DNA of 64,000 nt from Clostridia bacterium (GCA_910575245.1 CAJTEN010000023.1:1-64000); one strand, 5' to 3'; counted from the stretch's first letter, positions 9,132 to 18,445 are shown. Translations and numbers: made by a program. The notes: generated by a model not told the origin, from the sequence alone.

Positions 9132-9149
9132 TAAAGAAAGGACAAAGCT

Positions 9150-10220
9150 ATGCAGGACTTTATCAGAATTTCGAAATACGCAGGAATGCGCAACGACTTA
9201 GCGCAGGCAGGAGGAGGAAATACTTCCTGTAAGCTGGACGACCATATCATGCTGGTTAAAAGTTCCGGATACCAGCTGGCGGATGTGAACGGGCAGGCAG
9301 GTTATTCCAGAGTAGATTACAGAAAGATAGCAGACTACTTTAAGGAGCATGTGGAAGCGTATGCGGAGGATGTTTTTACGGAGGAGGATGGCAGCAGACT
9401 TTTGAAGGAAGCGCAGATTGAAGGCGGCAGGGCCTCGATCGAGACATTTCTGCATGCCATTACCGGAAAGTATACGCTGCATTCCCACCCGCTGCTTGTG
9501 AATATCCTTACGGCGCGGGCTGATGCCGGGAACATCCTTAAGGAGTTGTTTCCGAAAGCGGTCTTTGTGCCTTACAGGAAACCGGGTGCGGCGCTGGCGG
9601 AAGCCTATGACAAGATTTACCGTGCCGGGCAGGCGCAGGGAGCGGACGGCACGATCGTCTTTTTACAGAATCATGGATTGGTGGTCAGCGGGGATGACGC
9701 CGATACGGTGATCGGGAAGACGGAGCAGGTTCTTTCCAGGATTGCGGCATATCTGGGTGTGGATGACAGCGCCTGCCGTGCGGCTACACAGCTTTACAAG
9801 GTGATCGGAGAGATTGAAGCGCTTGCGGGTAATATTGTCTATCTGTCGGAGAACCGTTATCTGTCGCGGGAATACGCAGGAAGCGGGCTGGTAGAACAGG
9901 GTATTTGGGATCATGCCTTTTGTCCTGACTGCGTGGTCTATGCAGGCAAGAAAGTATTGTGGCTTAAGAAGGAGTATGACAGGCAGGATATTCTGGATTT
10001 CATGGAAGCTCACGGTATGCCGACGCTCGTGTATTATGAAGGGTATTTCTACATATTGGCGGAGAGCGTGAAGAAGGCGCAGGAGATCGAGAACGTAATG
10101 AGCTTTGCGGCCAGAGTGCAGTATGTCAATAAAGGGCAGGAGATGCATTACTTAAGCGATGCCCAGGAGGATGAACTGCTCAACTGGGATGCGGAGAAGT
10201 ACCGCAGGAAGAGGGCGTGA
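9150..10220 (+). CDS. class II aldolase/adducin family protein
   Basis: 356 residues. The first 220 match the class II aldolase/epimerase fold: AGGGNTS near residue 21 (phosphate binding), HSHP near residue 112 (zinc ligands), FVPYRKPG and QNHGLVVSG. Family members cleave or epimerise phosphorylated sugars such as rhamnulose 1-phosphate or ribulose 5-phosphate. The C-terminal 130 residues are of unknown function, with CPDC that could bind a metal. It is the first gene of a run that includes a double nucleotidyltransferase, a kinase fusion and glycosyltransferases, so it may make or interconvert the sugar phosphate that the cluster activates. The exact substrate is not known. Confidence 0.75.
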   Translation: MQDFIRISKYAGMRNDLAQAGGGNTSCKLDDHIMLVKSSGYQLADVNGQAGYSRVDYRKIADYFKEHVEAYAEDVFTEEDGSRLLKEAQIEGGRASIETFLHAITGKYTLHSHPLLVNILTARADAGNILKELFPKAVFVPYRKPGAALAEAYDKIYRAGQAQGADGTIVFLQNHGLVVSGDDADTVIGKTEQVLSRIAAYLGVDDSACRAATQLYKVIGEIEALAGNIVYLSENRYLSREYAGSGLVEQGIWDHAFCPDCVVYAGKKVLWLKKEYDRQDILDFMEAHGMPTLVYYEGYFYILAESVKKAQEIENVMSFAARVQYVNKGQEMHYLSDAQEDELLNWDAEKYRRKRA

Positions 10221-10468
10221 GAATTCAGCCTTTCGGCTTCCCTGTTGCGGAATCTGCCCATTCCAAGTGTCTACGTTCCACTCCGGCCGGCGCTGGACAA
10301 ACGTCCCCTGGACGTTTAGCTCCCTGCGGCGAGGGCTGCCAGGTGCCATGAGCTGAGCTATTACCCAAGAGATTACCGTTGTGAATTATATGATAGATTA
10401 TGAATAGAATTTATGTTAAGATAGAGCATAACTATGAAATTTCATTTTAAGAAAAGAGGGGCATACAG
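10221..10468. other. gene-free spacer with dispersed repeat
   Basis: This spacer carries, at 10224-10270, a copy of a short repeat also seen at 25245-25289 (shared word TTCAGCCTTTCGGCTTCC), followed by a GC-rich inverted segment around 10285-10350. A TATGTTAAGAT-like -10 element near 10410-10420 could serve the nucleotidyltransferase gene. GAAAAGAGGGGC precedes its ATG. I see no gene in it. Confidence 0.5.
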
Positions 10469-12115
10469 ATGAATGTAATCATTCCGATGACAGGATACGG
10501 TTCCCGTTTTGTGGCGGCGGGTTATAAGGAGTTAAAACCTTTTATTAAGGTAATGGGAAGACCGGTGATAGAATGGATCGTGAAAGAAATGTATCCTTCG
10601 GAAGTTACTATTATTTTTGTTTGCCGTGGAGAACATTTGAAGAGTGATCCGTCTATGGCGGAGAGACTGCTGGCACTTGCGCCGGAAGCTAAGATCGTGT
10701 CGATAGAGGATTGGGTGAAGAAGGGTCCTGTATATGATGTGCTGCGTGGATACAGGGAGTTGCTTGCGAAGCATGATATTGATGCGGAGGAACCCTGCAT
10801 CATCAATTACTGTGATTTCTATATGCATTGGGATTATGCCGATTTTATGAGGGAGGCAGCCAGGCGTAATTGCGACGGCGCTGTGCCCTGTTATTCCGGA
10901 TTCCATCCGAATCTGCTGCCGGAAAAGAATTATTATGCTTCCTGTCTGACAGACGATGAGGATAATCTTATTGAGATCCGGGAGAAATATTCTTTTGAAA
11001 AAGACAAGACGAAGGCGAAACATTCACCGGGCGTTTATTATTTCAAGAGCGGCAGGATTATGGAGAAATACTGTCAGGTTTTGACAGAGCATGAAGAGTG
11101 TGCCATCAATGGAGAATATTACGCGTCCCTGCCTTATAATTTTATGGTGCAGGACGGCCTTAAGGTCTGGATTCCTGTCAATGCAGCGTATTTCTGTCAG
11201 TGGGGAACGCCGGAGGATATGCAGGAGTTTGTTTACTGGACGGATCTGATGCGTGGGATGAAGAATTTACCGGATGCATCAGGGTCTGGGGAAGACAGAT
11301 CAGTTGACACAACACAAGGATGGCTGATTCTGATTCCTATGGCGGGAGCAGGCCAGCGTTTTGCGGAGGCAGGTTATACGGTGCACAAACCGGCCATCAT
11401 GACGGTAGACAGGAAGACGGGGCAGGAGAAGCCTATGGTAGTCTGTGCTACCGGGGATCTGCCGGGCGTGGCGGCAGACGGCAGCAACGTGATCTATGTG
11501 GACAGAAGCTTTCATAAGACGGACGGTGTGGAGGATCTTATTCATGCATATTATCCGAAGGCATCCTTCATTACGGTGGATCATCTGACGGAGGGACAGG
11601 CATGCACCTGTATGCTGGCGGAGCCTTATCTGGATCCGGAAGAGCCGCTGCTGATTGCGGGATGCGACAACGGCATGGATATTAACCGGGATGCCTTTGA
11701 TGCGCTGACGAAGGAGTGCGACTGTATTGTCTTTACTTACAGGCACAATGAAGCGGTTCTGGCGAATCCCAACGCCTATGGATGGATGATAACCGATGCA
11801 GACGGAAATATTACAGGCACATCGATCAAGAAGGCGATTTCTGATACGCCGATGGAGGATCCGGCGGTGGTTGCTACCTTCTGGTTCAGGAAGGCGAAAG
11901 TATTCCTGGAAGCGACAAGGAAGATGATAGAGGAGAATGACCGCGTTAATCAGGAATTCTATGTGGATCAGACGGTGAAGCATGTATTGGATCTGGGATA
12001 CCGGGCTAAAATATTTGATATCGACCGTTATGTGGGCTGGGGAACGCCGGCGGATTATGAAGGATATCAGAAAACATGGAAATACTTTGAGGCGTTTGTG
12101 CAGATGTATCAATAG
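10469..12115 (+). CDS. two-domain sugar nucleotidyltransferase (tandem NTP transferase)
   Basis: 548 residues made of two complete nucleotidyltransferase domains. Domain 1 (about 1-265) starts IIPMTGYGSRF followed by KPFIKVMGRP; domain 2 (about 283-548) starts ILIPMAGAGQRFAEAGY with KPAIM and later GCDNGMD. Each carries the glycine-rich NTP loop, the Lys of the KP motif and an acidic metal site (CDF in the first, CDN in the second). Such enzymes join a sugar phosphate to NTP to give an NDP-sugar and pyrophosphate. Two different domains in one chain suggest two activation steps or one catalytic and one regulatory half. It lies between the aldolase and the kinase fusion, so it probably activates the product of one of them. 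Confidence 0.8.
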   Translation: MNVIIPMTGYGSRFVAAGYKELKPFIKVMGRPVIEWIVKEMYPSEVTIIFVCRGEHLKSDPSMAERLLALAPEAKIVSIEDWVKKGPVYDVLRGYRELLAKHDIDAEEPCIINYCDFYMHWDYADFMREAARRNCDGAVPCYSGFHPNLLPEKNYYASCLTDDEDNLIEIREKYSFEKDKTKAKHSPGVYYFKSGRIMEKYCQVLTEHEECAINGEYYASLPYNFMVQDGLKVWIPVNAAYFCQWGTPEDMQEFVYWTDLMRGMKNLPDASGSGEDRSVDTTQGWLILIPMAGAGQRFAEAGYTVHKPAIMTVDRKTGQEKPMVVCATGDLPGVAADGSNVIYVDRSFHKTDGVEDLIHAYYPKASFITVDHLTEGQACTCMLAEPYLDPEEPLLIAGCDNGMDINRDAFDALTKECDCIVFTYRHNEAVLANPNAYGWMITDADGNITGTSIKKAISDTPMEDPAVVATFWFRKAKVFLEATRKMIEENDRVNQEFYVDQTVKHVLDLGYRAKIFDIDRYVGWGTPADYEGYQKTWKYFEAFVQMYQ

Positions 12116-12179
12116 CAGACTAGAGCTTTAAGACAGATAAAGAAGCATTTTTGGTGCTGAGGAAGGGCATAAGTATTTT

Positions 12180-14369
12180 ATGTTACAAAAACTGGGGGCT
12201 TTGGATTTTGAGAAACACTATCGCAGGATATTATGGACGGCCATCGTGGTGACCGTCTTATTTAAGTTACTCCTGATGGGTCTCTTTTCATCGGATTATC
12301 AGGATCTGATGTTTATTCCTTTCGTGCAATGCTTCCTTGGAGGGGAGAATCCGTATCAATATTATTATGATAATCAGCTGCTGTCTTCTTTTCCGTATCC
12401 GCCGGTAATGCTGCTGATTGAGAGCATCGGCGGTATTCTGGTTACATTATGCAAAGCATCGCCGGTTTTTATCCGCAATCTGGTCTTTAAGCTGCCCATG
12501 CTTGTGATGGATCTTCTGGGCTTGTATTATCTGATGCGCATTTCCAGATCCAGACGGAAGTATATACTGGTTCTGTATTTTATGTCTCCTATTATTCTGT
12601 ATGCCGCCTATATGCACGGACAGACAGATATTATTCCTACCGTATTTCTGATTGGTGCGATTTATTATCTCACTCAGACAGGGATATTTGTGAATCAGCC
12701 GTTGCCTGGTGATGACAGTCCTGCGGCGGGCGGTGAAGGAAACCGCAGAGAGCAGAGATATCATGCATGCGGCAGGATTGTGGGTAATGAGTGGAAGTAT
12801 ATGATACTGATCACGCTTTCGCTGGCTTCCAAATTCCATATTGCGGCGGTACTGCCGCTGTTTTTTCTTTATATTTATAAGAAAAAGGGCTGTGGAAAGG
12901 CTATCGTGATGACCGTTATTCCGGTTCTGCTTACGGCTGTGATCGCAGCGCCCTTCTGGGGAAACGGATTTGTGAACATGGTGCTGCTCAACAAAGAGCA
13001 GAGTGTTATCGACAATGTGTATATTGAGTATGGAAGCGCACATCTGTTGCTGTCGGTACTGGTATTGCTTTTCATTTATTTTCAGGCATTTCATATTAAT
13101 CAGATGAACAGGGATCTTTTGATCAGTATGGCGGGCCTGCTCTTTTCTGTCTTTCTGTCTTTTGTGCCGGCTATGCCGGGATGGTTTATCTGGGTAGTTC
13201 CTTTTTTCATGCTTTATCTTGCGGGGCTTACGGAGAACAGAGGCAAGATGGTCATGGTATACGGCATTTTCAATGTGCTTTATCTGGTTTATTATGTGTC
13301 GTTCCATATGACGCAGTTTACGGATCTGTCCTTTTTGGGCAGAGAATTAAGTGAGCTGAAGTACACGGATGAAAATATGAAAAATATCGTGTTCACTTTG
13401 ATGGTGGGTGTTTTCCTCATTCTGGTAATCTCCATGTATCAATACGGAGTAAACAGCAATTCCTTTTATCGAAGGCGCAGCCGTCCTTTCACGATCGGCA
13501 TTGCCGGGGACAGCGGCGCCGGGAAGAGCAGGCTGCTTGTCATGCTTGGGGAGCTGCTTTCCGAGGATCATATTCTGAATATCGAGGGAGACGGCGACCA
13601 TCGGTGGGAACGGGGCGATGCCAATTGGAAAGAAATGACGCATTTGAATCCGCAGGCCAATTATCTGTACAGGCAGGCAGAGGACCTGCGTGTGCTTCGG
13701 GGCAATAATGCGGTAAAGAGAGCGGATTATGACCACAATACGGGTACTTTTACTGCCAAGAGGAAGCTGTTGCCCAGGCCTTATATTGTCATGTGCGGCC
13801 TCCATTCTCTGTATCTGCCTCAGATGAGACAGGTGCTGGATATGAAGATCTATCTGGATACGGATGAGGCGCTACGGTGTTACTGGAAGCTGGGCAGAGA
13901 CCAGGGGGACAGAGGACACGGTAAGGAAGAGGTAATGGCGCAGATTGAGAAGCGCCGCGCGGATGCGGAGAAATACATTTATCCGCAGAAGCAGTATGCG
14001 GATCTGGTGATCCGGTATTTTGATGCAGGGCTTGCAAAGGATGGCAGCAGGATAAAGGACGATGATGAAGCTGTGCTGGGAGTGGAGTTTCTGATGGATG
14101 TCAGAATCAATGCGGAACCCATACTGGCACTTTTGCAGGAGCGAGGCGTGCGCGGCAGGCTGTCTTATGATGATCTGCAGCACCAGAGTATCGTATTTGC
14201 GGGCGAAGATCTGAATGTGGACCGGAGGGTATGGGAGGACGTTGCCCATGCGGCGATCGTGCAGATCGAGGATCTGGCGGGCAGTCATATCGTCTGGGAA
14301 GATGGAGTCAATGGAGCGGTGCAGCTGATGCTGATGACGGTGATTGGGGAGATCATGCAGTGGACATGA
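12180..14369 (+). CDS. membrane glycosyltransferase (GT-C) fused to phosphoribulokinase-like kinase
   Basis: 729 residues. Residues 1-430 form about ten hydrophobic segments of a GT87-like GT-C glycosyltransferase, with the loop DYQD after the first helix and NPYQYYYDN...FPYPPVML. Residues 436-640 are a P-loop kinase of the phosphoribulokinase/uridine kinase family: Walker A GDSGAGKS at 443-450, then EGDGDHRW, THLNPQAN and YDHNTGTF, which follow the order of the PRK phosphate-acceptor region. The last 90 residues are unassigned. The kinase should face the cytoplasm. The fusion links sugar or polyol phosphorylation to a lipid-linked glycosyl transfer step. An AGGAAGGG site precedes ATG 12180. 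The substrate is unknown. Confidence 0.75.
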   Translation: MLQKLGALDFEKHYRRILWTAIVVTVLFKLLLMGLFSSDYQDLMFIPFVQCFLGGENPYQYYYDNQLLSSFPYPPVMLLIESIGGILVTLCKASPVFIRNLVFKLPMLVMDLLGLYYLMRISRSRRKYILVLYFMSPIILYAAYMHGQTDIIPTVFLIGAIYYLTQTGIFVNQPLPGDDSPAAGGEGNRREQRYHACGRIVGNEWKYMILITLSLASKFHIAAVLPLFFLYIYKKKGCGKAIVMTVIPVLLTAVIAAPFWGNGFVNMVLLNKEQSVIDNVYIEYGSAHLLLSVLVLLFIYFQAFHINQMNRDLLISMAGLLFSVFLSFVPAMPGWFIWVVPFFMLYLAGLTENRGKMVMVYGIFNVLYLVYYVSFHMTQFTDLSFLGRELSELKYTDENMKNIVFTLMVGVFLILVISMYQYGVNSNSFYRRRSRPFTIGIAGDSGAGKSRLLVMLGELLSEDHILNIEGDGDHRWERGDANWKEMTHLNPQANYLYRQAEDLRVLRGNNAVKRADYDHNTGTFTAKRKLLPRPYIVMCGLHSLYLPQMRQVLDMKIYLDTDEALRCYWKLGRDQGDRGHGKEEVMAQIEKRRADAEKYIYPQKQYADLVIRYFDAGLAKDGSRIKDDDEAVLGVEFLMDVRINAEPILALLQERGVRGRLSYDDLQHQSIVFAGEDLNVDRRVWEDVAHAAIVQIEDLAGSHIVWEDGVNGAVQLMLMTVIGEIMQWT

Positions 14370-14373
14370 AAAG

Positions 14374-14464
14374 GACATGAAGTTATACTAAGGCTGTATA
14401 GGACACAGCCTAAGTATAACTAATCATGTCCGGGAGAATGCCGCTGGAAGCAGGCATTCTCCCT
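14374..14464. repeat. double-hairpin dispersed repeat, copy A
   Basis: Two adjoining hairpins: arms GACATG / CATGTC enclosing TTATACT-AGGCTGT / ACAGCCT-AGTATAA (14374-14430), then GGGAGAATGCC / GGCATTCTCCC (14432-14463). The same architecture, with AAGGCTGCATAGGACGCAGC in the loop, occurs in tandem between feoA and feoB (27689-27952). It follows a stop codon and may act in transcript processing or ending. Confidence 0.7.
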
Positions 14465-14585
14465 GTTGGCAATCTGGAAGTATAGGGAGAAGAAAAGAGA
14501 AGAAGAGTGGAGGAAAGGCAGAGGGAAGTTATTCAGGTCAACAAACTGGTAGAGTGTGGAAGAGAGAAAGAAGTGTGGTAACGGA

Positions 14586-15281
14586 ATGATAAGGGCAGTG
14601 ATATTTGATTTGGATGATACTTTGTATGGGTATGGAGAGTTGGACCGGGAGGCCAGGGGCAGGGTGAGGGAGTATACTTGCGGGAAGCTGGGAATTGCGG
14701 AGCGGGTGTATGATGAGGCGTATGCTTATGGCAGGGGTGAGACGAAGCGGCAGCTGGGTGATGTGGCGGCTTCCCACAACCGATTGTTGTATTGCCAGAA
14801 GACGCTGGAGTATCTGGGTGTGAATCCGATGCCTTTGGCTTTGCGGATGTATGAGATTTACTGGGGGACTTTTCTGGAGAAGATGCAGCTGTTCGACGGA
14901 GTGTGGGAGTTCATGGACTGTATGCATGCGCATGGGATTACAATGATGATCTGTACGGATCTGACAGCCCATATTCAGCATCGGAAGATAGAGGCGCTGG
15001 GAATTGCGGATGATATTAAGTATCTGGTGACGAGCGAGGAGGCCGGCAGGGAGAAACCGGCGCCGGAGATGTTTGCGCTTTGCCTTAAAAAGCTGAATAT
15101 GAAGGCGGAGGAGGTATGTTATATCGGCGACAGTCCTGTGAAGGATGTGGAAGGGGCGGCGGCAGCAGGGATGTATGCGGTGCAGTTTTATCCACAACGG
15201 TCAAGTGCAGGGCAATATGAAGCTATAGCGGATAGGATCATGCGCGGCAAGGCCGCGAACAGCAACAAATATAGTACATAG
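14586..15281 (+). CDS. HAD family phosphatase
   Basis: 231 residues from ATG 14586; a GTG ten codons earlier is possible but adds no conserved sequence. HAD motifs: DLDDT near residue 8 (nucleophile D and acid/base D), CTDLT (motif II), EKPAPEMF (motif III Lys) and GDSPVKDVEGA (motif IV). The cap between motifs I and II is of the helical C1 type. Such enzymes remove phosphate from small metabolites. In this cluster it could dephosphorylate the kinase or aldolase product, like the phosphatase step in heptose or polyol nucleotide pathways; that assignment is inference. Confidence 0.8.
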   Translation: MIRAVIFDLDDTLYGYGELDREARGRVREYTCGKLGIAERVYDEAYAYGRGETKRQLGDVAASHNRLLYCQKTLEYLGVNPMPLALRMYEIYWGTFLEKMQLFDGVWEFMDCMHAHGITMMICTDLTAHIQHRKIEALGIADDIKYLVTSEEAGREKPAPEMFALCLKKLNMKAEEVCYIGDSPVKDVEGAAAAGMYAVQFYPQRSSAGQYEAIADRIMRGKAANSNKYST

Positions 15282-15302
15282 AGGGAGGATTGGTGGCAGT
15301 AT

Positions 15303-16004
15303 ATGAAACTATCGATTGTTGTTCCATGTTATAATGAAGAACAGAATATTCCCCTGATTCTGGAGCGGTTCGGGGAAGTTATTACGAGAGAAGATATAGA
15401 GGTGATCTTGGTGGACAATGGTTCCACGGATGACAGTGCGTTGGTGCTTGCGGAATTACTGCCGAAGTATCCGTTTGCGAAAACAACCAGAGTGGAGGTC
15501 AATCAAGGCTATGGATATGGTATTCTGCATGGCCTGAAGGAGTGCAGGGGAGAGTATATCGGCTGGACGCATGCCGATATGCAGACGGATCCCGCGGATA
15601 TCCTTAAGGCGCTGGCTATCATCGAGCAGGAGCAGGGATTAATATTTGTTAAGGGAAACAGACAGGGAAGGCCGTTGTTTGACGTGTTCTTTACGGCGGG
15701 GATGAGTCTGTTTGAGACATGCTATCTGCATATGAAATTGTATGATATTAATGCACAGCCCAATCTGTTTCCGAGGGTATTTTTTGACGGGTGGAAGAAT
15801 CCGCCGCATGACTTTTCTCTGGACTTGTATGCCTTGTACATGGCTCAGAGAAGCGGTCTGAAAGTGATCAGATTTCCGGTGCTCTTTCCGGAGAGGATTT
15901 ACGGGAAATCCAAATGGAATACCGGGTTTAAGTCCAAGTGGAAGTTTATTAAAAGGACGATAGAATTCAGTGTGAAACTCAAGAGAGAGATTAAGAAATC
16001 ATAA
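15303..16004 (+). CDS. family 2 glycosyltransferase
   Basis: 233 residues with a GT-A fold of the dolichol-phosphate mannosyltransferase/GtrB type: VVPCYNEEQNI at residues 5-15, DNGSTDDS, a GYGYGILHG loop, and WTHADMQTDP where the DxQxD-like acidic site binds metal and the nucleotide sugar. No membrane helices follow, so it is a peripheral membrane enzyme. It may load a sugar onto undecaprenyl phosphate, providing the donor for the membrane GT-C proteins encoded upstream and downstream. GAGGGAGGA lies before ATG 15303, and the HAD gene ends 21 bases upstream, so they share an operon. Confidence 0.85.
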   Translation: MKLSIVVPCYNEEQNIPLILERFGEVITREDIEVILVDNGSTDDSALVLAELLPKYPFAKTTRVEVNQGYGYGILHGLKECRGEYIGWTHADMQTDPADILKALAIIEQEQGLIFVKGNRQGRPLFDVFFTAGMSLFETCYLHMKLYDINAQPNLFPRVFFDGWKNPPHDFSLDLYALYMAQRSGLKVIRFPVLFPERIYGKSKWNTGFKSKWKFIKRTIEFSVKLKREIKKS

Positions 16005-16035
16005 TACGAATACTGAACAGGGAAAGGAGTATAAG

Positions 16036-16626
16036 ATGGAATACATAGCGCATAGAATCAATACTGTGGAGGAACTTAGGAAGCTTCCTGCGGAATACGG
16101 GGTGGAACTGGATCTGCGGGATGACTTGAACGGAAGGATTTATATTTCACATAATCCGTTTGAGCCGGGGGAGGATTTCGAGGACTACTGTAAGGAATAT
16201 CATCATGGCACGATGATCTTGAATATTAAGAGCGAGAGGATTGAGCATAAAGTATTGGAGTATATGAAGCAGTATCATATTGAGCAGTATTTCTTTCTGG
16301 ATTCTTCTTTTCCGATGATTAAGCTGCTGACGGATTTGGGAGTCAGGGAGGTAGCGCTGCGTTTCAGCGAGCTGGAGGGGATGGATACCATCCGCAATAT
16401 GGCCGGTAAGGCTGACTGGGTGTGGGTGGACTGTTTTACAAGAATTCCCTTGGATCAGGAAAGTTATCGGGAGCTGAAGGAGCTGGGTTACAAGCTGTGT
16501 TTCGTATCTCCGGAGCTGGAAGCACAGGAAGAGAAGATTGGCGAATACAGGAAGTATATTGAGGAGCAGGGAATCGTGTTCGATGCAATCTGCACGAAGA
16601 GCTACCATATTAAGGACTGGATGTAA
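16036..16626 (+). CDS. glycerophosphodiesterase-like TIM-barrel protein
   Basis: 196 residues. The pattern AHRIN at residues 5-9, VELDLRDD near 24-31 and YISHNPF near 36-42 mirrors the catalytic His, Glu-x-Asp and His of GDPD/PI-PLC-like phosphodiesterases, but the protein is shorter than typical GDPD (about 250). The later strand SKSERI/NIKSER carries a possible catalytic Lys. It might cleave or edit a phosphodiester in the glycan or a CDP-linked intermediate. A GGGAAAGGAG site precedes the ATG. Such short members in polysaccharide clusters are mostly uncharacterised, so the enzyme activity is inference. Confidence 0.6.
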   Translation: MEYIAHRINTVEELRKLPAEYGVELDLRDDLNGRIYISHNPFEPGEDFEDYCKEYHHGTMILNIKSERIEHKVLEYMKQYHIEQYFFLDSSFPMIKLLTDLGVREVALRFSELEGMDTIRNMAGKADWVWVDCFTRIPLDQESYRELKELGYKLCFVSPELEAQEEKIGEYRKYIEEQGIVFDAICTKSYHIKDWM

Positions 16627-16827
16627 AGATTCCGGGATGGACGGATACTCGTGACAATGAGCAGGTTAATTCCGAAGAAATTCAGGATGACAGGATACAG
16701 TAACAGGGAAGCAGAAACCCGAACTGTTACGATGAAAGAAAATACGATAACATACAGCCGTGAATGGGATAAGAAGGTTATGTGGTCAGATATTACGCAC
16801 ATATAAGGGAAGGAATACGTAAGATAT

Positions 16828-18429
16828 ATGAAGTTTATAAGAAAGCCGGATAAGGAAATAAAACAGAAAGCAGGCATGGCGGCGGCAGTCGCAGCGACAT
16901 TGTTTGCAGGGCTTCTTGTGTTTTACAGGCACTGGCAGTTTGAACTGCCGTTCTATCCGAATGTGGACGAGCAGCTGTCTCTGGACTGTATCTATGATCT
17001 GCTGAACCAGCATATCTATGCGGGGGATATCTACATTCTTGATTTTTTCCGTTATCCGCATCTGACTTTTTATTATGCGGTGCTGGGTGTCCGTATTCTG
17101 GGCAGGTTTATTTCCGGCGTGGATACGGCCGTGCTGATCCGCTATGTGGTATGTGGTACTGCGCTTCTTTCTAATACATTTATTTACTTTACCGTGAAAA
17201 AGATGACAGGGTCAAGGCGTTGGGCTTATATCGGCCTGGTATTATCTGTTTTTTCTTTGTATGGGTATGCCTATTTGTATTATACAGGACCCGATACGAT
17301 GATCTATACGATTGCCAATGTGATTCTGTTTCTAGGCTGCCTGATCTATAAAGATACGCAGGCAGACCGGGTAGTATATGTGTGGTATCCGCTTATCGCG
17401 GTCTGTATCGGTCTGGCGACGGCTGCTAAGTATCATGGAATCTTGTTTGGCATTTTCTGGCTGGCTTTGCATATCAGCAGGAAATACTGGAAAAGCTACC
17501 GGAATAATTTTCTCTTTTTACTGAACTGCATATTGACTGTACTGGTATTTTGTCTGTGCAATTATTCGATGTTTTTCTATTTCAGGACCTTTGTAGGGGA
17601 CAATCTGTATAACTTCAATCATTATGCATGGGGACATCCGGGGATCGAGCATAACCTGCCTTTGCTTGGGTATCTGGAAGCGTATGGCCTTAGCAGTTAT
17701 GGGGCGGTGGGAGGCGTGCTGCTTCTGCTGGGAATTTACCGGCTGGTACGCAGAAAGAAAGACTGGTGTCAGACCGCCGTATTTATGATTATGCCTCTTT
17801 TTGTGATTCTGCTGCTGTCCAGATATCAGATCATGCTGGGGAGAAACCTGTCTCTGGTGCTGCCGTTTGCTTTACTGTTTATGGTATATGGGCTGATGGA
17901 GGCGGAGTCTTTGCTGGAAAAGAACCGTTATTATCGTAAAACAGTGATATCTGCTGCCGTTGTGCTGATGGTACTGCTTAATATTGAGACGGTGGTCAAT
18001 GACTGCCGCTATGAGCTTACCTATACCCTGGCGGAAAAGTATATTGAAGAGCAGATTCCGGAAGGCGCACTGATTTACTGTACGTCTTTTGCTCCGAATA
18101 TAGATGAGGAGCGTTATACGGTAGTTGATATAGGTGAGGATATATCGCTGCTGCCGGAAACTCTGGGCGGGCAGGAGTATTTCGTCGATGTGGAGTATGC
18201 CACAGGATATTTCCAACAGTCCAGAGACTATCTGGTCAGGCAGGGCGGGGATATGTATCCTGATCTGAAAAGGGCATACGAGGAGAAGAAGAGCCGGTAC
18301 ACCTTAAAACAAAATTATAACGGGATCACATACGGAAAAGAGTGGAAATTCAGGGTCGGATATGCAGATGTGTTCCGTTATGATCCCGGCGAAAATTACA
18401 TAGGGCCGACGATAGCCATCTATGAGTGA
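16828..18429 (+). CDS. GT39-like membrane glycosyltransferase
   Basis: 533 residues with about eleven hydrophobic segments and a soluble C-terminal part of about 130 residues. After the first helix comes YPNVDEQLSLD, where the DE pair matches the catalytic acidic site of GT-C (PMT/ArnT-like) enzymes, followed by DFFRYPHLTFYY. GT-C enzymes move a sugar from a polyprenyl-phosphate donor onto a lipid or protein acceptor on the outer face of the membrane. It closes the glycan-like cluster. AAGGGAAGGAA lies 17 bases before ATG 16828. The gene points at a convergent membrane protein gene 17 bases downstream. Confidence 0.75.
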   Translation: MKFIRKPDKEIKQKAGMAAAVAATLFAGLLVFYRHWQFELPFYPNVDEQLSLDCIYDLLNQHIYAGDIYILDFFRYPHLTFYYAVLGVRILGRFISGVDTAVLIRYVVCGTALLSNTFIYFTVKKMTGSRRWAYIGLVLSVFSLYGYAYLYYTGPDTMIYTIANVILFLGCLIYKDTQADRVVYVWYPLIAVCIGLATAAKYHGILFGIFWLALHISRKYWKSYRNNFLFLLNCILTVLVFCLCNYSMFFYFRTFVGDNLYNFNHYAWGHPGIEHNLPLLGYLEAYGLSSYGAVGGVLLLLGIYRLVRRKKDWCQTAVFMIMPLFVILLLSRYQIMLGRNLSLVLPFALLFMVYGLMEAESLLEKNRYYRKTVISAAVVLMVLLNIETVVNDCRYELTYTLAEKYIEEQIPEGALIYCTSFAPNIDEERYTVVDIGEDISLLPETLGGQEYFVDVEYATGYFQQSRDYLVRQGGDMYPDLKRAYEEKKSRYTLKQNYNGITYGKEWKFRVGYADVFRYDPGENYIGPTIAIYE

Positions 18430-18445
18430 CAGAGCTTATTTCTTC

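Noticed and set aside
16656..16805. 49-codon open frame before the GT39-like gene
   Set aside because: No ribosome site, no hydrophobic or known motif; may be a chance frame.
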